Part shown: positions 35,912-46,146 of the stretch, piece after piece
Position numbering within the stretch: the stretch's first letter is position 1
How the letters are laid out: every line of letters begins with the position of its first letter
Source of the DNA: Cercophora sp. LCS_1
Lineage: Eukaryota > Ascomycota > Sordariomycetes > Sordariales > Lasiosphaeriaceae
Direction: 5' to 3'
DNA length: 64,000 bases
Assembly (NCBI GenBank): GCA_036250225.1
Contig: JAPZLL010000046.1
Span: 62,001-126,000 of the forward strand
Position numbers and translations under genes: made by a program
Notes under the pieces: model-generated
Told to the model about the DNA's origin: nothing
What the model saw: the letters and a program-made list of their open reading frames with translations, nothing else
Database searches by the model: none

Positions 35912-37233
35912 GAGCCTGCCACGGAGATGGATGATTGTTACCGAGATCAAGCAACTTTTCGGGACGGGCGAAGCGTCGTACGGGGAATACATGAGCAATA
36001 TTCTCTAAAGGAATGGGTGGTATCCTGGGAGATAGTTGTGTTGAGTTGAGACAGGGAATATCTCTCGTTTGACAAATCGGTGGTTGAGGTCCGGTTACAA
36101 CCAAAATACAAAATGCCTTGTTCCTAAAATTATCTTTAGCACTGAGGGTGTGATGGGCGTTTACCAGTGTGTTATAGAGGGCTAAAAGCCAAGGCCGCCT
36201 CTTGTCGGGGCGTTAAAAACAAATCAGAGGCGTTCTCTTCAATTTGACCCGGAGGCCCTAAACGCCACTTTGACGGCCCCGGTCTTTTGATCCAGGCAGT
36301 TCCGAAGGTGAGTTACTGGGTACAACCAGCTCAAGCGCCAACAGCCGGATTGTATGGCTCGTGTTATCCTATCACTCACTTGCATAGCGTCCAAAGAGAA
36401 GGAAAGCAGGGAAAAAAGGACACAATGCAACGCAACAAAAACCTGAAACGGAGCATTTTGGGAAAGCGGTCATGGGGCTGGTCAAGGATGGATATGCCTG
36501 CTCGACTGAATACGTCATTTCTGAACGAGGTCGCCGTTTCAAGACAAGGAGCTTCATACTTGGTCAGCGGGCTGTCAAAATGGTGCGAACCTAAACGTCG
36601 GGATGGCATCCCGTGACGCCCAGCGGCAGAAGCAGCGCCTGACTCAGGGAACGGGCTGATCAGTTCCTTGAATAATTGAGCATAAGAAGGGCGTCTTCGT
36701 CGTCTTGGTGGCTCAATTTTAAAGCTGTATCGCTGATCGAGACCTTGAAAGACCATACCCCAGAAGACAACCACCATCACAGCCACATCACCCGCTTCAA
36801 GACCGCAGGCTTCTGCAATCAACGCCGCCGCAAAATGCCGCCCTCTAATGAGTCTATCTAGGACCTGTTTGCAATAGCTGACTTGATATGACTCCGACTC
36901 TAGCCCCCGAGCCCAAGCCTGAACTGCCAAAGGAAGACATCAAGGAGCCGCCGGTATAAAGCCTGCGTATGGTTCCATCGATGCTTCGGTCAAAAAGTAG
37001 TGGCAATAGCTAGCCTCGAGATGTGGGTATTGTTTTGGGAGTGGACGGGATGCGATCGGGTTAGAGGGCAACTTGCAGAGATCGAGAACGGGGGAGCCTC
37101 AAACTGCGCTGAAATCATTTGATGCTTGAGAAACAATAATGGAAACAGTCTTGAGTTGGTTAATTTGTGTGTTTCGCGTGGCGTTTTCGGGCGGGGGATA
37201 CTTCGTGCTCGTTCAGCGAGCTTGTGACGGCGT
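35912..37233. other. 1.3-kb stretch without a convincing gene
   Basis: Contains a 184-residue minus-strand frame (36376-36930) with no ATG at its start and no known motif, and shorter plus-strand frames. None has a supportable splice pattern. Nothing else seen. Confidence 0.35.
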
Positions 37234-38197
37234 TCAAACTGTGAGCGCCGAGCATGCTTCAACGTACCCCTCTTCCACCGCGATGGCGATAGCATCCTCG
37301 GTGATGCCGTTGAAATACTCACCATCTCCCACAAAGAGCCAGCACCACGGACAAATGTCCATGGTGCTTGGCACGGACCCGTGGGGAACGACGAAATCGG
37401 CCCGGTCAAGGGGATGGATTTGGCCCTTTTTGTCCTTGTACCACTCGTCCGGGAGCTTGAGGTATTCGTCCGTCACGCCCTCGGCGGGGAAGGTCAAGCC
37501 GGCGATCGGCTTTTCAGGGACAGGGTCATTCTCGTTCTCTGGGGGCCTGTACGTGGCGCAGAGCTTTGCGGATTCTGTGTAGTCTCTGGTCAGGGGCAGG
37601 CCCTGGGCTTTGCTGTATGTCCGGCCGTCGTCGCGCACTTCGTAATTAGCGTCGTTGCAGAAGATGAGCCGTTTCACGGGTCAAAAGATCAGCCGTTGCT
37701 CCGCTGGGCGGTATTGGTGATGGGCAGGATGACTTACTAGGTCCGTGTTCCTGTCGAACGTCGGGTTGGCGTCCGGATGTTCAGCTCTTTCGTACCGGAG
37801 AACGTTGGCATAAAACCCTATGGATCCAAGCCAACTCCTAGCGCACAAAAAGGACACGCCGGCCGCTTAACGATGGGAAATTCACTCACCTTTTGCGATG
37901 TCGACTTTGGCCTGGAGGTCTTCACCGTCACCAAGGATGCGCTTGACCATGCTTTGGACTTTTTCATCGTTCAAGTCCTTCTCCAGGACATTGATGGCCG
38001 TACCGGCAATATCAATGGCCTCGACTACACGCTCGTCAAGTTTGAAGTCCTGCACTTGTTCCTCTGGATTTATGTCAGTAAGGTTAAGGCTGTCGTTACC
38101 TAGTTGGGCGGGTGGACGTGCCACAGTTGATGAGCTTTCACCTTTGCGCTAGGCAAAGGTCAAGCAGGGACAGAATAGGGAGGCTTCGTAGCTTCAT
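37234..38197 (-). pseudogene. Secreted hypothetical protein, probably frame-shifted
   Basis: ATG 38197 opens a signal peptide (MKLRSLPILSLLDLCLAQ), but this frame stops at once after CAAAGG. One base fewer in the TTT run at 38143-38145 (AAA on the coding strand) would continue into GESSSTVARPPAQLGNDSLN, the natural start of the mature protein. The second segment (to 37882) is helical (EEQVQDFKLDERVVEAIDIAG). Its donor GTGAGT joins in phase to a third exon (GFYANVLRYERAEHPDANPT). The last part, ending at 37234, has a pair of close Cys (DICPWCWLFVGDGEYFNGI), but its acceptor is not clear: the only open path to it crosses a TGA near 37684. A short imperfect duplication (CGGCTGATCTTTTG / CGGCTCATCTTCTG) sits right at that junction. 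I do not recognise the family. It is an extracellular protein if it is made. Confidence 0.5.
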
Positions 38198-40061
38198 GGT
38201 GTAAATGATGATGAGGTATCGGTTGGGAGTAAACGTTGTGAACTGAGCTCGTGATCGAAGAGGTCACCAAGTGCTGACGCTGTTGAGAGTTATATACATG
38301 ATGGAGTGGAGTCCCAGATGGCTAAAAATACGACATTGACTTGACCGCTTTAACTTCTTTTTGGCCTGAGAGTGTGGCAATTGTGTACCTAACCTATCTT
38401 CAACCATAACGGGCCGGATACGCCTTGTAGACCCAATTGGGGCCGCCTGACGAGAACCTGTGAGCTTCGGTCGCTTCTCAGGCTGTCCCCCGGGGGACCT
38501 CAGGTCCTCAATGAGAGAACTTTCTTCGAAGTCTTTGGTTTGTTGGACACAGCCCGTTTCGAACATAGTTGCATACCACCTTCGCCTCTTGTTTCCCTGG
38601 GTACACTTGGCTGGCATGCCAGCCCAACAGCTGAAAAATAAGGCCGAGAAACTCGGTCAAGCCCATCCAAAAGCACGGTTGCATTTCACACAGAGCGGTG
38701 ATTGGCCCCCAAAGGGCCTCTAGGCATTAATCTATATTGTCCCGAATGTTTTCGCTGGCCCGCACATGTTGTTTTTGTGTGATTGGTTGTGGCACGGCAT
38801 TCGCACAGCCGCCGACAGGTTTTGTTCCGGGTGGTGAAGATTCAGAGACCTGGGCCTGGGTTGGGAGGCTGTGGGGCAAAAAAGTCGAAGCGGTAGTATT
38901 TCCGCAATGAAAAGGAGTAAATGCAAGATCTCAATGCATCACTCAATATTCGGATGCCGAAGGCACTATGAGGAAGGCGCTGGAATATCCATTGATGCGT
39001 GCCGGAATTTACGATACGTGTCTACGCCAAGTGAAGTAGGTCGACTGGACTCATTGTGCGTATTATTGGACACTCTAAATGTCTAGAGTCTGATGTTTCG
39101 GTTCATGTCCAAAGTCTTCCTATGCCCTGTTGTCGTCACATTTCAGCATAAAAACCGCCGCAGACATACGCCCAACAGCAGTTGCAACGATTCAGATAAA
39201 TTCACGAGCGTATCCTTGGCGGCAGCACGGGAGCGACGAGGGTGGCGAAGACGGTTATGCAAGACATGCAAGACCGGTTCGCACAAGACGGTGGCTTGAT
39301 CGATGATGGTGGTACTACTCCGGCAGTGATTCTGGGCCGCATTTGGATGGCGTCTAGGACGGCATATGCAGAGGAACCATCGTTTAAACGAGCGAGTCAG
39401 GGATCGAAACTTAACTCCATCTCGATTCAGCTCGTCGGCCTGCACACAGCTCAACCTCCTCTCCTTATCAGTTGGCCTGCTTTCGACGGGCCGATGGTTC
39501 ATTTACATTGCGGCATGTCGTGGCGTTGGCCTGATCTTTGGACCCCCGATCCTGTACCCCTGAACCAGTTCTTGACGGGAATCCAAAATGTGGGGCTTCT
39601 GCAGCCTTGCCCGCAGATGTAACCCTCTGTCAACATCTGCGACCACTTTCTTGACCATGCCGAGAGAACTGGCGATGTGAAGCAGGGCGAGCTTGCAATG
39701 GCCCTTCGACTTTTAGCTGCGAGGTCCTTCGTATGGCGCTCTAAACCGACGAGCATTCTGCCTTGCGGCGCTTGCGGCCAGCCGCTTGGGGCCTAGGTAG
39801 CATTGACGCGAGTGACCAAGGGCATCGACCGGTTATGAGCCTGGCCGGTCAAGGGGTAAACGCGGGGGCTATGTTAATCTTTCTGTTTTATTCTTCTGTC
39901 GACTGATATTAGACTTCACTGAAAACGAAGATAACCAAGACTTCGCACCCGACTTTGAGTTATAAGAACGGCTCACAGCCCGGCATGAGAACGAGAGGCA
40001 ACACCATTCCGTCAACACCTCCCAACACCTGTTTAACCTTGGGCTTCTTTCCCCACTTCCC
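38198..40061. other. 1.9-kb stretch without a convincing gene
   Basis: Short overlapping ORFs only. The longest (39242-39622, plus) begins at GTG and shows no motif or splice partner. The 60 bases before 40062 are C/T-rich (CACCTGTTTAACCTTGGGCT), like a leader for the next gene. No tRNA B-box seen. Confidence 0.35.
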
Positions 40062-41006
40062 ATGACGAAGTGGCTTTATCCACTAGCATTCGCAGCCGTA
40101 GCCTACACCGAGGTGCTGGACATTGGCGATGTAAAACAACTCGACCCAAAGATTGTAAGACACCTCGTCGTTTCTGCACTCGCATCGCTAATCAGATTCA
40201 CTAGGACGCCCTCCCAGAGGGTCTCCAAGCGGACTCCATATGGATCAACCCAGCAGAAGGCGGCTTCAACATTGTTCTCGGACAAGATCTCAAAGCCAAA
40301 GTTGACGGCGTCCTTGAAGGATGCGGTCAGCTCGATAACCAATGCTATCAAGACGTCGTCAAGGTTCTGCAGGATGGATCCATCCAGATGGACAAGCGTC
40401 TCGAGAGCCGCCAATGGCTCGTCACAGCTGGAACCATTGCCAAGGTGCTGCAAACAGGCGTGAAGATTGTCGAGGGTATTGGCGCTATTGTCGTTGCTGT
40501 TTTCGCCGTCATCAAGGGCCCGGGGGACGACAAGGGCCAGTTCTGGCCTGACGTTGTTGCTAGCGCTGTGGGAAAGCTTCCGGATGACGCTCTCATCACT
40601 GTCTCGGCAGGTGATAGTGCTGTTGTCACGATCACGCAGGCTCCAAATCCAACGGCTTCCTTGGAAGGGTGAGTCCGTCGTGCTTGTAGATCCAGGACTT
40701 CTTCTGACTATTGGATAGTTCCGTCACGCCTATCGTAACGGCTGCTACCGCAGCGGCTGATGGCTTCGAAAAGGGGGACCTCGCCGGCATCCTCGACAAG
40801 GACCTTGCTGCCCGCTTGGGCGGGTTCATGGCGAGAACCAAGGAGTGCCAAGTCGGGAACGACTTCGACAAGCAGGCTTATATTTCGGTTTCGCATCTCT
40901 GGGTCAGCAAAATGATGAGTCGGATTCGTTTTCCGGACGCTCGGTGGTGGAACTCCGGAAGGCGGAGTCCGGCGGCGGTTGCGGTGTCGGTCAATTGTGG
41001 AGCTAA
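40062..41006 (+). CDS. Small secreted hypothetical protein
   Basis: Begins MTKWLYPLAFAAVAYTEVLD, a likely signal peptide. Exons 40062-40154, 40205-40668 and 40719 onward join through 50-nt GT-AG introns in phase. The mature part is acidic with two nearby Cys (EGCGQLDNQCYQDVVKV), an internal hydrophobic stretch (GIGAIVVAVFAVIKG) and a Thr/Ala-rich segment (VTPIVTAATAAADGF). The last junction is a proposal: donor at 40852 and acceptor CAG at 40907 give exon 40908-41006, ending VELRKAESGGGCGVGQLWS, 262 residues in total. Without it the frame runs to 41346 through Arg-rich sequence that does not look coding. The family is not recognised. A larger secreted protein follows 700 bases downstream on the same strand, and both may be made for the cell surface or medium. 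Confidence 0.55.
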
Positions 41007-41700
41007 TCGCCGGCGCGGAAGTGGGGCCGTCGCCGATCCCGAGTTCAGTTGCGACCGTCGGCGAGCGGAAGTTCGTGCACCCGTCAACTCCAGGTCTGGG
41101 AGAAAGAGGCTCCTACCACTCGTCTTTCAAAGCTCAGACTTTGTCTTACGCTTTCAATTGCGCATGAACTGGATGCAGATCCATTTGTGTGAGGTGGGAA
41201 AGTTGACTCGGCCATTCCTTCCTTCGTTGGTATTTCGGCACCTGCCTGGGGTTCGCACTCCAGGCTATCCATGTTCTTACCCCGCAGGGCTCTCGCACAC
41301 ACATTCTACCATCCTTCTTGCTCGCCAGAATGGTCCTGGCTCGTGAGGGCTGCTCACAGGACCGCGCAGGTGAGGAGAGTTTGCGCGATTCCCGGAAACG
41401 TGGTTGACGCTGACATTTGACAAACTTTCTGGTTCTTGACCTCATCACTTCGCCCATTGCCCACGACCGACCGCCCGAATGTTCCCTGGCTGAACGCCAC
41501 GATGCTCACCTTCGAACGCCCACCACGCCCACATGGGGCAAAGTTGACTAGCGCCCGACGGAGTCCGCGAAAGAGAAACTGCAATCAGGGGGAATAAAAG
41601 CGACGATGATTGCCCTCGACATTTCAGCGAGGAGGCCATCTTGTAGAGGCCGATCACTCCTCTGTTATTGAGGGATTCCTTCCTTTACATCCCGATCACT
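41007..41700. other. Intergenic region between two secreted-protein genes
   Basis: About 700 bases. Frames are short and lack motifs. The stretch before 41701 (CATCCCGATCACTATG) is a normal-looking leader. Confidence 0.35.
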
Positions 41701-44406
41701 ATGTGGTTCCCCCAAGCTCTGGCGCTGGCAGCATCAGCCTGCTTAGTCGCCGCCAACCATGGCAACCCCAGGCCGCGCGAGACCTCCTTCCCGCGATCCC
41801 GTCTCAACGTCGCCCCCGACTCTGAGTCCGGTGCCAACTCGCCTTCTTTACATCAAGCCAGGAAGCCCATTTGCCAAGTCGGGGGCCCTCGGCCGTTCCT
41901 TCGTCCATTCTTTTCATCCAAGAAGCTTGTCGACAATAACTTTTCCGGTTGCTGGACGTTGTGCGAAGCCGAGCCAAAGTGCTGGAGTTTTTCAATTGAG
42001 ATCAAGACCGGGGGTTTGTGTAGCCTCTACAACAGGCCCGTCAGCCCTCTCCAGGAATACTACGATTATTTCCGTGGCGGCAACGACAGCGTTCTTCTCT
42101 TCGACTACAATTGCCCAGCGCCTGTCATACAAGGGCCCAAGCTGAAGCCCTACAAACCGACCTCGACCACCCCCGTGCCCACGGGTGCCGGCCCGGCCGT
42201 CACGTTCCAGCCGTACACGGCTCCAAGCATTGCACCCTTGGACAGCCCTCCCTATGTCCCTACAGGTCCACAGTCGAAGCCAGACGATGATGACGAGTTC
42301 ACGGCTACATACACATACACCGAGTTCCCGCTGACCATCGCCCAGATGGGCAACCCAACCCTCACCACCGGCGTGCCTCTCCCGTCTGGAACCGAACTGC
42401 CCAAGCTGCCATGCATGGTGACGCCTGGTGCGCAATCTCCCTTTACGATCCTGAACGAGAATTTCTTGCCCATGGTCAGCCGGACGAACTCGATTGGTCC
42501 CCTACTTCAGCCCACTGCAGCGCCTGCCGCCAACGACCCGATCCTCGATCCCGTCAACTACAAGGCACCAAGCTTCTACCTCAAGCCGGTGGCCGGAAAC
42601 ACCGAGGTGTTTGACCTGGTCTACGCCAGCACCGGCCAGTTCGTCGCAGTGACCAGCAGCGGTCGTGTTATTCTCGTCAGCTCGTCTACCGGCCCCACGG
42701 TGTCCAACGGGCGCATCACGTCCCTGTTCAGCATCGACTGCCGCGGCGGCGTAACGATCAAGTTCAACGGCACCAGTTACATTTGGAGCACCGACGGGGA
42801 AACTTCGACCATCGTCAAGGGCACGCCGTCCGGGTTCAACATGAAGGCCCTCCCAGTGGTGCCTCCCGAGATTCACCCTCTTCTCCAGAGTCGCGAGGAG
42901 ACCGAAAAGCTCACGGCAAAACTCCTCGCCCGGGCCAAGCTGCGGAATCCTAGCCTCTCCCTTACAGTCCGCCGGCCGGGTGTCAATGCTGACAGCCGCG
43001 CGCCCCAGTGCAAGGCACAACCTCCAGGGCTCGTCTCAAAGACCAAAGCCGGCTTCAAGCTCGGTGAGGGCAACTTTTGTGACGCCCTCGACGACTGGTG
43101 GGGTGTCAGTCCGTTCAGCTTCGACGGGTCCTGCGCAGTTCAGAGCCTGTGCTACGACCAATGCTCGGGCTTCAGCTTCACCGGTTGCAACGCCATCTTC
43201 GGGACGCAGATGTACTTATCGTGTCTGAGCGAGTTCGACTCGTGGTGGGAGGTCGCGGCAGCCATCGCCTGCGCCGGGCAAGCCACATACTTCACAGTCG
43301 CAGCCTCCAACGACGTCGGCCGCAAACTCTACTACAAGGCGCAGGAGGCCATGTGTTTCTGTTTCTGCTCGTCACCGCCAGACACATGTCTGTTCCAGTC
43401 AGGTGACTTTTATTGCGCCGACACGCGCGGCAGCGACGACAACAATTGCGGCGGATGCGGGACCATGTGCGGCGCCAACTCCAAGTGCCGCTCTGGCAAG
43501 TGCGGCTGCCCACGCGATCAATGCGGCAGCACGTGTCTCGATCTTCGTAACAACCCCAACAACTGCGGAAAGTGCGGGGCCGCGTGCGATCCCAAGTTCT
43601 GCATCGACGGGTCTTGCTATGTCCCGAAACCGGACGAGTGCACACCGGAGCAGGCCGTGTTCAACAACAAGTTCGCGGATCTCTCACCGGGCTTCACCAA
43701 CTGGACGTTTGCGGCGTACCCCGGCTCGACCATCCCGGATGATATCACCTTTGGCGCGTCGACATACACCTTTGGCACCGGACCGAATGACAAGACACGC
43801 GCTGTGTCCATCTCCATGAAGAATCTCCCCTCGGGAGGCCGGGCTGCAGTCATCACGCAGAAGGGTGTCAAGATCTGCCCCGGGTTCCGTTACGAGTTGA
43901 CCTTCGATCTCGGCTACGTCAACCAGGTCGACACGGTCGGCGTGGTCAGCGACGCCGACTGCAAGGTCCGATGGCTGACGGGACCGCCTTCAGGTCCGGA
44001 CACAAACGGCAGCTTCCAGAGCTCCGACAGCTATTCCGTCGGAAAGAGCAACCCTGTGTACCGCACCTTTGGGCCGTGGTCTGTCGTCATCAAAGAGGGC
44101 GATGCGGGCGTGACCAAGAAGAAAAAGAGCTTGTTCATCGACCTGTCTGCGGTCGTGTCGTGCTTTGGCGGGACAAACGCGAGGGTCATCATGACAAATG
44201 TGCAGATGAACCCTGTGGGCTTCGCCAAACGGGAGTTGGATGCTGGTAGTTTTTGGAATGTTACCGTGGCAGGGCCTCGGGTGGTGCAGGCTCGTGGTGG
44301 TATCTCTGAGGCGCTAGACATTGTTGTTCCGGAGGAGGGGGATGACGCTTTGGTTCAAGCTCGCGTCATTCAAGGGAGGGATAATTGGCTCATAGGCGGG
44401 CTCTAG
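41701..44406 (+). CDS. Large Cys-rich secreted protein: PAN-like, degenerate PLA2-like, NNCGxCG repeats, C-terminal beta domain
   Basis: Single exon, 901 residues. ATG 41701 is chosen because it starts a clean signal peptide (MWFPQALALAASACLVAANH). Residues about 56-105 form a PAN/Apple-like module (FSGCWTLCEAEPKCWSFSIE). A Pro/Thr-rich linker and a 200-residue region follow that I cannot place. Around 455-560 a Cys-rich segment (GSCAVQSLCYDQCSGFSFTG, CNAIFGTQMYLSC) resembles small secreted phospholipase A2 folds, but the catalytic His-Asp of the CxxHDxCY motif is replaced by Gln-Ser, so it should be inactive. Residues 575-640 hold two NNCGxCG units (DDNNCGGCGTMCG, NPNNCGKCGAACD). The last 180 residues read as a beta-sandwich, carbohydrate-binding-like domain. 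No GPI signal or membrane helix is evident. A cell-wall or host/microbe surface role is inference. Confidence 0.82.
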   Translation: MWFPQALALAASACLVAANHGNPRPRETSFPRSRLNVAPDSESGANSPSLHQARKPICQVGGPRPFLRPFFSSKKLVDNNFSGCWTLCEAEPKCWSFSIEIKTGGLCSLYNRPVSPLQEYYDYFRGGNDSVLLFDYNCPAPVIQGPKLKPYKPTSTTPVPTGAGPAVTFQPYTAPSIAPLDSPPYVPTGPQSKPDDDDEFTATYTYTEFPLTIAQMGNPTLTTGVPLPSGTELPKLPCMVTPGAQSPFTILNENFLPMVSRTNSIGPLLQPTAAPAANDPILDPVNYKAPSFYLKPVAGNTEVFDLVYASTGQFVAVTSSGRVILVSSSTGPTVSNGRITSLFSIDCRGGVTIKFNGTSYIWSTDGETSTIVKGTPSGFNMKALPVVPPEIHPLLQSREETEKLTAKLLARAKLRNPSLSLTVRRPGVNADSRAPQCKAQPPGLVSKTKAGFKLGEGNFCDALDDWWGVSPFSFDGSCAVQSLCYDQCSGFSFTGCNAIFGTQMYLSCLSEFDSWWEVAAAIACAGQATYFTVAASNDVGRKLYYKAQEAMCFCFCSSPPDTCLFQSGDFYCADTRGSDDNNCGGCGTMCGANSKCRSGKCGCPRDQCGSTCLDLRNNPNNCGKCGAACDPKFCIDGSCYVPKPDECTPEQAVFNNKFADLSPGFTNWTFAAYPGSTIPDDITFGASTYTFGTGPNDKTRAVSISMKNLPSGGRAAVITQKGVKICPGFRYELTFDLGYVNQVDTVGVVSDADCKVRWLTGPPSGPDTNGSFQSSDSYSVGKSNPVYRTFGPWSVVIKEGDAGVTKKKKSLFIDLSAVVSCFGGTNARVIMTNVQMNPVGFAKRELDAGSFWNVTVAGPRVVQARGGISEALDIVVPEEGDDALVQARVIQGRDNWLIGGL

Positions 44407-44939
44407 ATCTCGAGAGGGCCGCGGTGAAGCGTTCACCTCGTGTCATTGAGTTTATCGACATTGAGGAGCATTCTTGGCTAACAGCTTTCGTCCTTTCCTT
44501 ATTCGTACACCTTCAGCTATTAAATATGTTTCTTCCATCACATCTCGTTTGCTCCCAACGTGATATCTAGCGTCATAGGTGGGAGCGCGCCGCCGCAGAG
44601 GGATTCAGGTCTGCTCCAGCACGAGGCGATGTGGAGGGCACACGGAGCCCGGGCAACTTGAACCTGCGACAAGGCGTGTTGGCACTTGCCGTGTTTGTTC
44701 CGGCTGGCTCGCACCGGTGGACCGTCGCGCCTTCCTCGTCAGGTTGACCTTCGACTTCGCGGCTGCGGAAATCAGATGGACCGCAAAAATTCCGTGCCTT
44801 CCATGCGTCAGGCGAATGGTAGAAGTGGGGCACTTGCAATGGTGGGGTTTGGTGTTGAGGCTTCGGATGGAATATCCGTGGAGTTGCTTATCCTGGCACC
44901 CCCCCCCTTCCTTCTTTCTTCAACAATCTTCTCGTTGAT
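44407..44939. other. Intergenic region
   Basis: About 530 bases with two overlapping frames that lack motifs. It may contain the decayed 5' part of the F-box/LRR-like relic. A run of nine C bases lies near 44899-44907. Confidence 0.3.
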
Positions 44940-45690
44940 TTGGGACTTCCCACACTTCCTCCCAACAGGGTTACCGCTAGCAGCGAGCCAATCTACATCC
45001 GAGTCGTCGAGTTGATGATTATCCTGACGCCCAACCTTCAGGAACTCGCCCTGGAGGTCAACTGGGCCTGGGAATGCCCCGCCCTCCAAGAATACGCTGC
45101 CCGATTCAATAGGGATTTCCTCCACCATCTTCGGTCGCTTCGAGTCTCACGAGTTACGTTCGAGGGCGTTGAGAGCAGCTATACCCCGCTAGAAGGCATC
45201 TTGAAGTTTTGCGCAGCAGCACCTAACCCCGAGAGTCTGAGCGTTCACAACCCCGCTCCCTTGCCAGGCGTAGACGGGACAACTGCAATACACCCGTTCT
45301 CAAACCTGCGGCATCTGTCGTTTGGCCGGTGGTCATCCCTACAGGTCAATGATATAGTGGACTGCCTGCGCTCTTGCCCTCAACTGGAGAGCCTTGACTT
45401 GTCCTGGACCCGTTACTTCGGCGGGTTCCCTCAGGCAACCAGGGAGATCACCCTGGGCCTGGACAATGACTTTGGGCGAACACTACAGCATTTGGCAGCG
45501 GCCGCCCAAGCTGGACACTATGCCAATCTCCGAACAGTACAATACAAGTGTCGGCACCCTACCCAAGGGATCGCAGAGTTGGAGTAAGTTGTTGAAGGAA
45601 TATTTCTTCAGGCCCGGAGTCGCATTGGCGATTGATGCATGCGACGGTCGGCACATGCCTTTAGTGATATTTGAAGCTCAATTGTATCAC
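44940..45690 (+). pseudogene. F-box/LRR-like protein relic
   Basis: An open frame to 45587 shows leucine-rich-repeat spacing: LTPNLQELALEV, LHHLRSLRVSRVTFEG, FSNLRHLSFGRWSSLQ and SCPQLESLDLSWTRYFGG. This is the pattern of fungal F-box/LRR proteins, which pick targets for SCF ubiquitin ligases. It has no credible ATG start and no F-box upstream. The family-like text also continues in another frame past the stop (SKLLKEYFFRPGVALAIDAC), so the 3' end is shifted near 45575-45585. A canonical GTAAGT lies at the break (45585), but no acceptor at normal distance restores the frame. I read this as a truncated, shifted copy. Confidence 0.45.
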
Positions 45691-46146
45691 AATTGTGTTT
45701 TTATAATTATTTCACTCAATGACAGTGTTGAAGAGGCTTACCCTATGGGAAATGTACCTAAATACCTTATCAATGTCGTTTATCCATATCGCTCGTGCAC
45801 ATCCCCCAAGTCCACCCCTCTCACCACGGTAGTTCCTCCCACTTGACGGGGTATGTAAAATCTCTATACCGCCTGGCCATGCAACCCCCGGTCATATTAG
45901 CGCAGATTCCACATTGTCGGTTTGTAGCATTGTCAATGTGATGACTACACTCGTTACCCAATGATGCAGACGGAACTTGCCGGCCATTCACGTGTCTGTT
46001 GGTTGCGCCCGGATTGGCACCGTGCAGGGGTGCTGCGCTCAGGGGCGCCCGTTGGAGCCGCCGGATCTGCAAGCCGGTTTCAGCAGGCGCCACGATCCGC
46101 GCTCACCGTTTCTTTGCGGAAAAACGATCCAAGTCGTGGCCTGGCG
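45691..46146. other. Intergenic region / HET-gene leader
   Basis: The frame of the HET gene is open back to an ATG at 45961, but that extension is Arg/Gly/Ala-rich and unlike HET proteins. No other feature seen. Confidence 0.35.

Noticed and set aside
36376..36930. 184-residue minus-strand ORF
   Set aside because: No ATG at its start, no motif, no plausible introns.
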